22,067 nt of DNA from Mnemiopsis leidyi (GCA_000226015.1 JH154873.1:63669-85735); one strand, 5' to 3'; shown: positions 8,132-19,509, counted from the first letter of the stretch. The notes: generated from the letters alone by a model not told the origin. A program made the numbers and translations.

Positions 8132-11100
8132 CTGCATGTCTGCGAGAGAAGGAGTTAGAACTATCTGAGGAACACAAAGTTCAATCTTTGATTTGAAGAG
8201 TGGCATACCCGCCGTCAGAGATCGGGCCAGGTTGCTTACTGATCGCTTTATAATACTCATGTACGACTTGTTTATTCGCTGAAAATTTGAATAGTTTGAG
8301 ATGTTTGAAAAGTTATCGAGATATAGATTATCGACAATATTGCATTCAAACTTAATGGGCAACCAAAAAATAATATCGTTGAGAAACTAACAACTAAAGT
8401 TAAAAAAAAACTAAGAGTCGTAGACTTCAAAACTCAACAGTTATAAATAAACTTAAAGTTGCGCCCAACCATGTGAAATTCTGCGAGAACTGAGGCTACG
8501 AGCGTCTCATCGGGAGTTCGTTTGACGTAACCACTTCTATCTGCAGCATTGATAGCGGACATCACCCCATTAAAGAGGCCAGCTTGGACCTGGCATGGAG
8601 ATTAGAGTAAAAATTCACCTCAAATCAGGGAGCTGTACTTCAGAGAGCTAGGACAGAACGGGAGACGCGGATGTCGACAACAAATCAACATACCGGTGTC
8701 CTTAGCTTAGATTAGACCATGAAGAAGAACAGAGTTTCAAATTTAGTAGCTGAGCTTATTACGGAGAACCCGAAATTTACCTGTGTAATCATGTGAGTAA
8801 GTTCCCCGAACCTCTCGCCCACCAACTGAGTCTGAACGGACACGAAGTCCTGGCAAGTCCGACTGGACGATCCCTCACTTTGGTAGAAGAGCAAAGTGGG
8901 AATATCACTGAGATGGACCTCCACCTGGGACTCCAGGATCCCCTGAACCAGCTCGTTTGTCTGGGACAACTCCTGCGTAGCTATCGTCATCTTGTGGAGG
9001 AATGCGTCAATGTTGACGTTGTTCCAGGTGAGCGTGACGAGACCAGGTTGCATCGTTAGTTGGAGGTGGTGGAGTTGGGAGGACAACACCGGCTTCACCG
9101 CAGGTAGGATCTCCCTGATAACTCGTCCCATGTCCTTAACGTTCTGCTTCAGACGTTGTACGTACGTCTTGATGCGTTGCTCCTGTGTGAAAAGCGTTAC
9201 AATCAACAAATTAAGCTGCTCGTAAATTTTTTACATAAAATTAGGGTAAATTTTAGATTTTATAGGGACACATATCATGGCTATTTATCGAGTTTCTTAA
9301 TTAAAATATATGAATAATCAACCTGCTTAAGAACTTCCTTGGCACCCTCAGGAACGGTACAGTTGAGTCTCAACAACCATTTCGTCTCCTGGATCAGCTC
9401 CAGTATTTTGGGGTCCATGTTTACGTGAAGATTCCCAGCTGAGTCCCGAATCAGGAGAGTAGCACGTAAAGCAGACCGTATCGGCTCAACTGTGGTAACC
9501 CAGTTTGTCAGCCACAATGACTCAAACTTGTAGAAGGTAGTCGCTAAGCGGTTGTATAGCTTGATGATCCTCCCTGAATCCTGAAGTTGTTTGAAAATTT
9601 AGCATGACCTTATTTTGAACTTGTTACTCTTTAATCCGCTTAAAAGAATATTTAAGGATTTTAAAGAAAAAACAAACTTCACAAAACTTCAACTCAACGC
9701 TACACGTACACGATTGCTCATAAGAAGCTTGTTTTCTCTGAAGATCTTCATGGGATCCTCAATCTTCTGAATGAGTTGTCTGATCCACAACAGAGCACTA
9801 GCTACAGTGGGAGCGTTATGTGTGATAGGGGGACTGTCCTTGTTCTCCTCGTATAACTCCTTTATACGCTCCAGGTTGTCTTCAAAGTTCAGGAACAGGT
9901 CCGCTTGGAGATCTTGTAAGGTTTGCCTTAGGTTTCCTTTGTCTTTAGTTACTTTCAGTGCGCTGAACCTACAAATACAATAATCATGGTCAATCCTATA
10001 AACGTCCACAAATTTACTGTGGATATTGGGTTAAGGTCTACTTTGAGAGTTGCAGTTAAATTTGTAAAATTACCAATTACGGTGCATGAAATCGTACCTC
10101 TGAATAACGGCTAGACCGTTTTCGATTGAAATCTTTTCGGTTATAGTAGACTTCACGTATGCACACAGGGTGACCTCGAGACGGCCGATAGACTGAACAA
10201 ACTTTTGATATGTTTCAGGAAACTTTTCCTTGTGTTTACCCTCCGTTGATAGCATCACCTCCAGGGAGCTACACTCCGATATTAAACTCTGGTACGTTTC
10301 ATCCAGGACTGATCTTATGAAGGTCGCTATGTGAACATCTGAAGTTATAGATCTACCTGTTACATCCTTTTCATCGGAACACAAAGACGCGACTGCTATG
10401 ATAAAATTTATCTCACCATGAATCATGATAATATGATATTATCATGTAAGTTTGCCTACCGTCTTCAGTAGTCTTCTCCGTGGAGGGCCCGATCTCCTCA
10501 GTATCTATCGATCTCATCCCATCCGTCTCACTGTCTGAATCCAGAGAAGGTGTTATTTCTCTGCCTGAGTTCTCTACGCTGGAGGCTGGCTGTGAAACTT
10601 CCTCTGAAAACAATCATCGGTCAGACATTTGTATAGCAGCGTATTGAGTAGTTTTATACGCATCACTCATTATACTAGCCGCAGAGTAGTACTTTGTACA
10701 CAGTACTCAGTGAGTGCTTATCGAATGTGTAGTCACATTTTTCTTGCTAAAAAACAAGACCGATATGTAAATAAAAAATCATTGGGTATAAATCCGTCCA
10801 GAGGATGGGCTTCCTGATAGTTTAATAAATGCATGAAGAAAACTGGACGTTACGATTCTGCAGCTGCCGACATTGCTGTAAAAATCGATAAACCATGAAG
10901 CTGAAGGTAATATAAAAATGGAGGTAATTGATACTGAATCCTTGTGCGTGGTTGAGAGCGACAATTTGAGTTAACGTACCCTCCTCCATGAGACAGTCCA
11001 TGTTGCTGTCAGAAGGCGGCATGGAGAGGTCGGAGGTGGTGTTGGTGGCACACAGGTGATGTTTGGTGATGAGGGGGGACACTCCACACTTCCCGATATC

Positions 11101-14100
11101 AGCCACACTGTCTGCTAGATCCTCTAACTGACTTAGCGTCGTTATTACCTGGTTAGTAGGACATTCACTACTGAACTTCTCAGCTATCTGTATTGTTACA
11201 AAAAAGATCAAGTTAGGAAACATCTCAATCTTAGAAAGTGGGAACTGCTACAAAATTATTAGCATTGTGTAGTGGATACCCTGTGGCATGTACGTCGTAT
11301 GTACTATTGTAGAGTAGTAGATAATTCTACTGCTTAAGTTCACACTTGAAGACCAACCTCAATGAGTTCCCGACTTCTCTCAATCAACTTGTCCAGACTT
11401 CCCAATATGGCCTGGTCGTCAGTGATAGGAATCCCGAAGTTCTGAGTGGTCAGTTGAAACAGAGAAGTTTGGCTGGCCCCCGTTCTCCTGTCTCCTGGTT
11501 TTACTTTTGAGGGTTAGATTGAGACGGTCGCCAGATAAATAGTTACGTAAGAACTTTACTTGTCGAAAATCAGTAACTTTATCAAACCAACAACTTCATA
11601 TATTAAGTCGGTTGAATATGATGTGTGATCATGTCAGCATAAATATATGCGTAAAGTTGAGCATTATGCAGCACTGCAATTGATAATGTAAGAAATGTTG
11701 AGAAACAACCTTTAGGTGAAAAAACTTGAACATTATCCTTTACTATTTTCCAGCGATCACGATCGTGACTATATGAATGAAGTGGATGATTTGGTGATCT
11801 ACTGTGACGATCTGAGAATGTTTCATGTCAAGAAACTACAGGAAACTGCAACCCTCCTCTTAAATGGAGATGATCTGAACTTCGATAGTATTGCAGCGTT
11901 CATCATTTTGTTTTTATGAGAAAGCTGGATTATAAAAGAGTGTAGACATGGAGCGACACATTCAAACAAAAGACGGGTGAGATTTAAAACTTACGGCGTT
12001 TTTCGTTGACATTACTGTCCCTGCTATCAGTGCAGTCAGAGCGCGCGACAGAGGAAGCGCCACGCCGAGAACCGCATACTGTGTACTTGTTGGACGCTCC
12101 CAACATATCACGGAGATTTCGCAAACACTCCTGTTGTGATAATGCGAGGATTTTACTTGATTCGTTAATTCGTCTTTTCACTCGAGGACCAAAACACCTA
12201 CGTTAAACTTACCGCTAGCCAAAATATCTACCTAAAGTACGATCTTACAACTCCAACTATATAGCAAACTTATCTTTATACTAAACTTATCTCAGAACAA
12301 AAACACCGCTTACAAGACTATTAGATAAAATAGACAAAACAAAGGCTGCTCCATGCAAATTAGTTTGCATCGTGTGACAATGAAATACATGTTCATGCTT
12401 GTAGAAGGAATTGTGTATACCTTGTAAAACTTGTGAAGAGCGAGACACTCAGTAAGAGCAGAGTGGAGGTGTTTCAGAGACTCCCTATCGGCAGGGGAGT
12501 CAGCCTGGCCCCAGACCTCATCAGCTTCATAACCTTGCCTTACAAACAAGTTAGCTTTACAGAGGGTCACCAGCTGGTTGGATACCTTGCTCATTATCAC
12601 TCCCAGAAATCCCGATCGGGCGTAGTGCCGTGACGCTGCTTCAGCCTGGTTAAGTCATGTTTAGGGCTGTATATCGCGGTACGTAGGTAGTGACGTGCAG
12701 TTAGAGGTAGGGATAAGAGTGTCAATAAGTTAAACAACGTTCCTGGAAGGAGTTAAATATAGTCGACAGACAAATCTAGGTAGTAAAAAAAGGTTCTTGA
12801 TTGTGTAATTTTGGAAAAACTTTTGATAACTTGGGACCACAAAAACCAGGAGATTTTGAGGAAACCGACCTGTTTAAAGCCCATCATGAGATGATGTAGA
12901 CAGGTATTCATGACCTCCGAAATCCTATTCTCATCACAGAGAGGCTCAATGTGTCTCTTTAGCCCTTCCAAGTACTTGTACTTGTCTTTAGCTTCGTTAG
13001 CTGTGTCCGTGATGATGATGTCTACTGATCTCCACTTTTTGAGATACTTACTCTTGTTGGCTATCAAGGTCGTTATCACCGCCTTACTTTCTTTTGTTTT
13101 GAGCTGCTCTATTATTGACGTTAGGAGCAGGTTGCGTCTTTTCCAACGGTGTATTTCCACCATGGGTCCCGTGTAACTCTCTAGCATGTGACTGCGACTG
13201 AAATGTCACACAATTAATCGATGCGTTGTGCGTTCCAAAGTGGAGTGAAGATTCTTGAGGATCAAGAGTTCAAAAATATGCAATCAAAACAACACTTATA
13301 CATAAACAAAGGCTTAAACCGCTACCTGTCCTCGAAAGCGTCAGCAAGGACAGTCTCTATGGTAGAACTCCAACTCTGAATAAGACGTTCGCACTCGGCC
13401 AGGTAAGCGGGAGCTGTGTTCTCCAGTCTCCGGGTGATGGTGTCCTCACACTGGGGGGCTGTCTCCAGAACTATCTTCCCGGCAGGGGTGGGCGAGTCCA
13501 CCATGCTGTACACACATTTGTCTACACACGATAGGAGCTGCTGCACCTGGGCAAGTTCGTCTGTCAGGACAGTTTCTGCATACCAAACATATTTTTATCC
13601 GCGAACCAAACGTTCTTAGTTAGGATAGTAGACATTAAGTTTTTAGTATAGGATAGAGTGCTAATCCTTGAAAATTGTAGCCCTAAGAGTATGGAAGTGC
13701 TTGAACATAAATGGATCCACAAATTGAAATCTTTGAGGCCGCAAGAGATAAATTGCTCCAACCCTTTCAGTATCCCTTTACTTTAGTTTTCCTATACCTT
13801 GCGGCCCAGTTTTATCATTTTGTTTATACTTCTGGGCAATACCTTTCTTTTGGTCCACTTAAGTCTTTAGGCCTTTTTGATTTTTGAGGTTTGTCCAGTT
13901 TTACTAACCTGTTTATATTATTTTAGCACTAAAGATGTATTTACGAAGATATCATGCTACCAATTAAAATATTTAATTAAAGTTCCCTACCAACCTGCTG
14001 TTTGCTTGATTTTTGGGAATAATTTCAATAGTACAGGGTAGAATATTCGACGGTAGATATTGGTTCAGATAAAATTAAGGCAAACCTGCTCGCTCGAGCA

Positions 14101-14874
14101 TTGTCCCCAATCTCGCTTTGACTTGAGAACTGGGGCCACAACTTCCGATAAGAATGTTGTAAAAGACTGTATAGCTGAATCCCTCACGACACCGGAAAAC
14201 ACACTGAAAATCAGCGTAGCGAAAGTTTTCTTCGAGAAGCCGAATTAGCAAAGTATCTATTGAATTGCAGAACTTGAAAAGTAGCAAAGCATCAGCTAAC
14301 ACCAAGCAGCCAAACCAACCATGCTAATTGTATAAAAGTGAAATAGCAATCAGCAAAAACAAATTGACTACATACTTGTTTGGGATAGTGTCGACTTCTA
14401 ACTTCACATCGTTACAAAGTCTGAAGAAGTAGAGAAGGATGTGTCCTTCCAACTTCAACTTCTCAGGAAGAGTGGTGTAGATGGAGAGAGTTCTGTTAGA
14501 CAGGGTAACTTTGTCCACCACTGAACTGTGTACAAATACTCTGTTTGTACCACCAGCATCTGCGGTCAAACACTAATAACTTCACATTCACCTGGTTCTT
14601 AAATCTGTTAACCTGGCTTCATTTAACTTAACTCAGCGGGTTTAAGGAACTTCTAAAATTTACATCAGAGAAATCAACAACAGTCCCCATGTCTAGATCA
14701 TAGAGCATGTGGAAAGCACCCACTCAGAAAAAGGTTGATGGCCTCGACTGTTGGATCTGCACTGATAAAGTCCTCGAGAAGGGTCGGACAGTCGTATGTG
14801 CCAATCTGAAAGACATCTTGTATCTTGTTGGCGAACCACCACAGCCTATCGTCCATAGACCGCAGCTGTTGTAT
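8132..14874 (-). CDS. Axonemal outer-arm dynein heavy chain, N-terminal tail region (DNAH5/DNAH8 group), partial or tail-only
   Basis: Exons in gene order: 14874-14724, 14559-14376, 14203-14086, 13546-13326, 13197-12870, 12645-12421, 12231-12213, 12180-11995, 11494-11358, 11187-10980, 10603-10460, 10392-10098, 9968-9710, 9580-9323, 9182-8781, 8589-8470, 8278-8132. All were placed by GT-AG borders, open frame and matching phase; they sum to 3,402 bases (1,134 codons) with no stop. The product matches the DHC_N1 tail of DNAH5-type chains in collinear order: KKWRSVDIIITDTANEAKDKYKYL, FESLWLTNW, LQLTMQPGLVTLTWNNVNIDAFL and IELCVPQIVLTPSLADMQ. The tail binds intermediate and light chains and docks the motor on doublet microtubules of cilia. 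The start exon is not identified. The linker, AAA+ ring and stalk are not found to the left in this window. Confidence 0.85.
10460..10603 (-). CDS. Dynein exon encoding a Ser/Thr/acid-rich insertion
   Basis: This 144-base exon, phase 1 on both sides, encodes 48 residues almost free of hydrophobics (PASSVENSGREITPS, SDSETDGMRS, EEIGPSTEKTTEDG). It lies between the conserved part ending in the LSQLEDLADSVADIG exon and the one resuming with SVLDETYQSLISEC. Typical DNAH5-type tails run straight through here, so it looks like a disordered loop added to the tail, possibly phosphorylated. Because it is symmetric in phase it could be skipped without changing frame. Confidence 0.7.
11995..12231 (-). 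CDS. Tentative dynein exons: 19-base microexon and an added basic exon
   Basis: Between the exon ending at 12421 (phase 0) and the one starting at 11494 (phase 1) lies an open segment, 12180-11995, with a strong GTAAGT donor, encoding VKRRINESSKILALSQQ and a Ser/Arg-rich end. Its phase-1 acceptor matches a 19-base microexon, 12231-12213, that ends in its own GTAAGT donor and starts in phase 0, so the chain of phases closes. The DNAH5 relatives I can recall have a shorter link here, so this is either a lineage-specific insertion or an alternative exon. It is less certain than its neighbours. Confidence 0.45.
14724..14874 (-). CDS. First recognised dynein exon (start codon exon not found)
   Basis: The exon encodes IQQLRSMDDRLWWF, then IQDVFQIG, LLEDFISADPTVEAINLFL, which lines up with the start of the conserved N-terminal region of DNAH5-type chains. 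It is phase 0 at the acceptor (ACACAG) and phase 1 at a GTGGGT donor, which fits the next exon at 14559. About 10-40 residues should precede it. Several short ATG-started frames lie at 14910-15150 on this strand, but none gives a convincing donor in phase, so the start is left open. An AATAAA on this strand at 14895-14890 is probably a polyadenylation signal of the LRR gene upstream. Confidence 0.65.
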
Positions 14875-14889
14875 CTGTGTTCCGGAACT

Positions 14890-15322
14890 TTTTATTCTAT
14901 AATTTTGGTCAAAGTCAACGACATAATTGCTACTAATTTTACAAGAATCTTCCTTAAAGCATCTTCATGCAACTTTCTTAAAAGTCTTTTATCAATAACT
15001 AGTACCTAATTTGCTATAATTAAAAGACAGAGAAGTAACATCTTGATAACCGTATTCAAATAACAAGAAAATTTTAACATACACTTAGATATTTATCAGA
15101 TATATCAAATTAATATTCGAAAAGCACCAAACTTCTGTCAAAAACGTCATACACAAAAATTCTTTATCAGTTTGGAAATAGAAAAATTAATCTTAAAAAT
15201 ACACAAAGATTCCAACAAAATTTCAGATGACAACAACAAATTAATTACGAAATACAAAAGTACAAAAATTATTCCAAATAAAAGGCTAAATCGATAGAAA
15301 TCGCAGAGTTGCAGTGCTGTGT
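14890..15322. other. AT-rich spacer between LRR gene A and the dynein gene
   Basis: This AT-rich stretch lies between the LRR gene stop and the first recognised dynein exon, both on the minus strand. The only candidate signal is a minus-strand AATAAA at 14895-14890. Short frames starting with ATG on the minus strand exist but lack domain signal. The dynein start exon may lie here. Confidence 0.5.
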
Positions 15323-16513
15323 TCAATGTGAAAACCTGTATTGACCTGTTTCCGAAAGATAGTTTACATTGTCTACAGTGTACACCTGAAAATCTACATT
15401 CTCAGGTTTTAGTCTGGGATTTTCCCCATTACATAGAATCTGAAATGCATCGCATGCTTTTCCACCTAAATCATTTCCCCAGATGTAAATGCTTGAAACA
15501 GTTTTGTTAGAACCCAAAGCAATTGCAAGGGATGACAGTCCAACCTCGGTGATTTGGTTGTTGGTGATCCAGAGTTTCTTTAAAGAAGTGTTCCTGCATG
15601 CTAGAACCTCACTGATGGCAATCAGACCGTTGTCACCTATTCTATTTGAGCATAAAGAGAGTTCCTGTAGGGTAGAATTTACTTTCAAAAGATCAGCAAA
15701 TGAATTGGCACCATCGGCTGAAATTCGATTACTTGACAAATCTAGGTGCTTTAGACTGTTGTTACCTCTAAGATAAAATGCCAATGAACTCGCCCCTGAA
15801 TCAGTAACTTCACATTTTGACAATTTGAGAGTTTGAAGGACCGAGGTGATCGAAAGTAGTTTGCTGAAATGGTTGGTCAGAGTATGTTCATCACTGTAAG
15901 GGACTGTTCTGCTTACGTCCAGGAACTCGAGGGAAGTATTTGAAGTTAGGACTGTTGATAGTGGAATCAGACTTTGAGAATTTTGATCTGAGTTGGCGAT
16001 ATCAAGCGATCTGAGAGTATCATTTATTTGAAGAGCCTCAGCAAGTGCTGATGCTCCAGCTGGACCTATTTTATTATTGGCGAGGATTAGCTTTTGAAGA
16101 GAAGCATTTTCTTTTAAGCTCTCACTAATGGAGAAACACCCATGGTAACCGATATCGCACATGGTGAGGTCAAGTTCAAGAAGTGTTTTATTAGTTTGTA
16201 GAGCCAAGCTGATACTTCTACAAACCCGTTCAGAGAGGCTATTGTAAGCTAAGTTGATGCTAGTTATAAAAGTGTCTGTTTGAAGTTCTACACAGATGGC
16301 AAGAAAATCTCGGTCTTGAAGTTTCTTTCTTCTAAATATTTTCAAATTAGATTTTAGATTTAGAAGGGTGCCTGTTGAAGAATGCCCTTCTAAAATATCA
16401 ATAAGTTGGTCAAGGAAATAGCATCCATATTCACCACAAGCTTCATAATAGATTGTTCTCAGCCGTTCACATTCTTGGGACACATGTGAATGATCAACTA
16501 TTTCACTACCCAT
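15323..16513 (-). CDS. LRR protein A, ribonuclease-inhibitor type, LRRC34-like, intronless
   Basis: A single open frame of 396 codons starts at ATG 16513 and has no sign of introns. After about 75 residues of N-terminal helix (CERLRTIYYEACGEYGCYFL) come eight or nine ribonuclease-inhibitor-type repeats of about 28 residues, for example LKHLDLSSNRISADGANSFA and LQELSLCSNRIGDNGLIAIS, and then YIWGND and a short C-terminal cap ending YLSETGQYRFSH. The IYIWGN plus 'VD...YL.E' ending is what I remember of LRRC34, a vertebrate protein linked to the nucleolus and germ cells, usually about 400-460 residues and encoded by many exons. The RI-type horseshoe binds other proteins, and no catalytic residues are expected. 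NLR (NACHT) domains are absent. Confidence 0.85.
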   Translation of the reverse strand: MGSEIVDHSHVSQECERLRTIYYEACGEYGCYFLDQLIDILEGHSSTGTLLNLKSNLKIFRRKKLQDRDFLAICVELQTDTFITSINLAYNSLSERVCRSISLALQTNKTLLELDLTMCDIGYHGCFSISESLKENASLQKLILANNKIGPAGASALAEALQINDTLRSLDIANSDQNSQSLIPLSTVLTSNTSLEFLDVSRTVPYSDEHTLTNHFSKLLSITSVLQTLKLSKCEVTDSGASSLAFYLRGNNSLKHLDLSSNRISADGANSFADLLKVNSTLQELSLCSNRIGDNGLIAISEVLACRNTSLKKLWITNNQITEVGLSSLAIALGSNKTVSSIYIWGNDLGGKACDAFQILCNGENPRLKPENVDFQVYTVDNVNYLSETGQYRFSH

Positions 16514-17127
16514 AACTTCCTGAGATAAATTTATTTAAAACTTTAGAATAGGTAACTACGATGGTGATTTAATCATGACATGATTCACTGAAGCACCATC
16601 TTTGCCTTGCAATTTTGTAGAGCAATGGCATAGACAATTTTATACACAAGCAGACAAGGTACCCTGGTACATTGAGTACAAATAGTGACTTACACTCAGT
16701 TCCTGGTTAAAAAAATGAAAATAGTTGTAGGAATATTTTTTACTGAGCTGTTAAAAATTATATACATCACAATAACGTTTTTAACAAAGACTAAAGAGGC
16801 TCTATTTTGCATGTAGAACCTGTTTAATTTGTAGATTACTAAAAGATTACTAAAAGAAACTTAAATTTTAAAACTAAACGGAATATTCATTGATCAGATT
16901 AGATTGGAAGATTTCCAATCAGTTTGCCTATTATACATTGTTTATACAATATACATCCATTAAACCCTAAATCTAGGTTCCAAGCACATTTATGCAACTG
17001 CTGTCTGTTAAAGGATAACAACTGTAGAATACATACAGCTTTCTTCTCATCTTGCTCTGCAGCTCGACGATAGATGGGAAGCAGTTGCTATGTGAAATTC
17101 ATCTAAAAATTTCAAAGCACATTTCAT
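16514..17127. other. Spacer between the tandem LRR genes
   Basis: This 614-base AT-rich stretch holds the 3' flank of LRR gene B and the 5' flank of gene A, both on the minus strand. No gene, strong repeat or clear TATA box is evident. A minus-strand ATTAAA is near 16823. Confidence 0.55.
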
Positions 17128-18333
17128 TCAATGTGAAAATAGATAGTGACCAGTTTCTGCCAAATAAGTTACACCATCAACAATGTATGGTACAACATCA
17201 GTGTTGTGCTGAAGTAGTCTTGGCTTACCACCTTCCATAAGCTGCTCAAAGGCATTGCAAGCTGTGTTTTTAAGTTCGTTCCCCCATATGTAAATATTGG
17301 TGAGAGTGATATTTGACCTCAGTGCTGCTGCAAGTGCACAGAGACCAGTTTCAGTGATTGAGTTGTTGTTCACCCACAAGGTAGTCAAATTGCAATTGCT
17401 TGTTGCAATTGCCTCACTCAAGGCAGCAAGTCCATTGTTCCCAATCCTGTTTGATGCAAAGGATAGCTTTTTGAGGGGAGTGTTCAGTTTTAATAAAGAA
17501 GAAAAGGCCCGAGCACCATCTTCAGATATCTTGTTGCAGGCCAGGTTCAAATACATTAGAGTTTTGTTGTCCTTCAAGCTCTCTGCTAACTGACTAGCAC
17601 CAAAATCCTTCATGCCATGTTTACTGAGGTGTAATTCTGTGAGGCTATAATTCACATGGAGCATTTTTGCAAAATGAATAGTTGTTTCTTCCTGCTCGCT
17701 AGTTAGAAGAGGATTGCTCACATTTAGTTTCTTAACAGTTGTGTTATCTAACAGGACAGTGGTCAATGCAATGAGACTCTCATTTGTTTGGTCTGTGTCA
17801 GATATATCCAACTCAGATAAAGAATTGTTGACCTGCAATGTAGCAGATAAAAGAATGCCACCTTGACGCCCAATCTTGTTTCCCTTAAGGGACAGACGTC
17901 GTAGGTTATCATTCATTTGAATCCCTGTACATATTGCCTCGATTCCTTTGGCCTCAATATCACACATATTAAGATTTAACTTTTCAAGAAATTTGTTGTC
18001 CTGCAAAGCTTTTCCCAGTGCAATTGCCCCTGTATTCCCAATATCATTAAAAGACATATTCATGTCAGTGATAAGAAAATCCTCACTCAGTTCCCGGGCC
18101 AATGCAATGGCATCATCATGGTTCAGTCGTTTGTTTCTGAATTCGGGCAAGTTTCCGCTGAGATCTAAGACATATCCATCAAGAGATGGCTCATTTTCTT
18201 TATCAATAAGGTTCATAAAATGTATTACTTTAGTTATTGGTTCCCTGTTTACAGTTTTGCAAGCAGTCTTGTACACTTCTATTAGTGTTTCCACATCCTT
18301 TTCAGGTTCACTTCCACTCATGATGCAGGTCAC
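17128..18333 (-). CDS. LRR protein B, ribonuclease-inhibitor type, LRRC34-like, tandem paralogue of A
   Basis: This single-exon frame has 401 codons. A second ATG at 18321 (MSGSEPEKDVETL) lines up with the start of protein A (MGSEIVDHS), so it is the likelier initiator. The product is collinear with A throughout: an N-terminal helix (LIEVYKTACK), RI-type repeats such as LMYLNLACNKISEDGARAFS and LKKLSFASNRIGNNGLAALS, then NIYIWGNEL and the terminal YLAETGHYLFSH. A and B are clearly paralogues but well diverged, so the duplication is not recent. Same strand, same length and absence of introns point to tandem duplication of an already intronless copy. Function is presumably as protein-interaction scaffolds; unknown beyond that. 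Confidence 0.85.
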   Translation of the reverse strand: MTCIMSGSEPEKDVETLIEVYKTACKTVNREPITKVIHFMNLIDKENEPSLDGYVLDLSGNLPEFRNKRLNHDDAIALARELSEDFLITDMNMSFNDIGNTGAIALGKALQDNKFLEKLNLNMCDIEAKGIEAICTGIQMNDNLRRLSLKGNKIGRQGGILLSATLQVNNSLSELDISDTDQTNESLIALTTVLLDNTTVKKLNVSNPLLTSEQEETTIHFAKMLHVNYSLTELHLSKHGMKDFGASQLAESLKDNKTLMYLNLACNKISEDGARAFSSLLKLNTPLKKLSFASNRIGNNGLAALSEAIATSNCNLTTLWVNNNSITETGLCALAAALRSNITLTNIYIWGNELKNTACNAFEQLMEGGKPRLLQHNTDVVPYIVDGVTYLAETGHYLFSH

Positions 18334-19509
18334 GTGAAAATATCAACTGAATAAAATTTAAGTTAGCATTGGTGAAAGTAATCATTTAAATTTGTAAATC
18401 ATAACTTAAATATTGTTACTTCTCTGATGCAAAGTTGTGCCAAATACAATTAAAGTAAACGAATTTTTTTTCAGTAAAAGAAAATATTTTTCGTCTTGAT
18501 ATTGCAGAGTCATAAAACACAATCAAAGATACTGTTAAGAAAAACAAATACGAGAAGCTCTATTGACACTATACCTAGTGTTATCATTCTTAAAAGACAT
18601 ACCTTGCGCGTTTAAGATATATAAAAACAAACAATATATGGTTAAAACACAATTTTTGAACCAAGCTGACAGTATTTGCAAAGTTTTTAGGTAACTTGTC
18701 GCAATCAGTGTGCACAAAACATGCACATCCTGGTAACTGGTAACCTAACATAGAAGAGTTTTCATGGATACTCAAATATAGATGTTTCAGAGGGAGGGTT
18801 TTTCATGGACCCTTGTGCCAGCCCCTTATTCTGAGGGGTCCCCTTGCAGCGGGACTTTTTGGTGCCGCTAGTTGTCTTCTAGCTACTCATATCATGAGTG
18901 TATGAATCATAACCCCCTGGCGCTAGTCGTCTTCTAACCACTCATCTGATGAGTCTATGGATTATAGACCTTTGCGATGGACAGCGGAACATTAAACAAA
19001 ACCAGCCAAGGGGAACTGGTATAAGCTTACTTAGAAATGTGTCTTTAACACAATGCCACATATCAGACACAGCCATGTAGAAAAGCCATAAAGGTCTACT
19101 TCCACGCACAAAGGACCATCATATGAAAACGTACTGTTTGCAGGACTGGTGCAGCAAATCCAGAGCCAGCTCGCTTCCCTTCCCGGAAAAACGATACATT
19201 CCTATCGATCCAGCCTGTACTGCAGTCAGCTTACAATACAGTCAGCTTTATACTCATCACACGATCAACGATATTTGACTTCCAAATAATGAAATGAATA
19301 ACGAACAGATCTCACAAGCGGCCGCACAACGATGCCCAGGCTATGCCAGAGGGGGCCAAATCGTGATGAAAATGTGAAACAATTTTGCGAGGTTAATCGC
19401 GTGTTTGGTTTTATAACCTCACTATTTACTTAGATTTTCGGCCATGATTTCACAATTTGCTTCCAGTAAGCCTTTAAACCAGGGGCGCCATTTAGGGGCG
19501 CATTTTCAT
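18334..19509. other. Gene-free flank of LRR gene B, with repeat fragments
   Basis: No supported coding region is present. The first 400 bases are AT-rich promoter-side DNA of LRR gene B. From about 18786 the composition changes to GC-rich repeat-like DNA, with a GGACCC/GGGGTCC inverted pair near 18808-18842 and a 55-bp imperfect tandem duplication at 18866-18975. From 19475 the sequence has GGGGCGC words. Confidence 0.55.
18866..18975. repeat. 55-bp imperfect tandem duplication
   Basis: Two units begin with CGCTAGTYGTCTTCTA, at 18866 and 18921. Each continues with a CACTCAT-like word, an ATGAGT word and an ATCATAA/ATTATAG word in the same order. The second unit has a self-complementary GTCTAT...ATAGAC. 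Confidence 0.75.

Noticed and set aside
11716-11919. Plus-strand 67-codon acidic open frame inside a dynein intron
   Set aside because: No signal peptide, domain or splice context; it lies on the opposite strand to the gene and has no supporting signal beyond being open.
15489-15776. Plus-strand frames opposite the LRR genes
   Set aside because: Antisense of regular leucine-rich repeats, which stay open by periodicity; the minus-strand frames carry the motifs.
18940-18972. Hammerhead-ribozyme-like CTGATGA with a following stem
   Set aside because: The GAAA part of the core and a matching cleavage-site stem are absent after the stem (CTTTG follows), so no functional core is supported.
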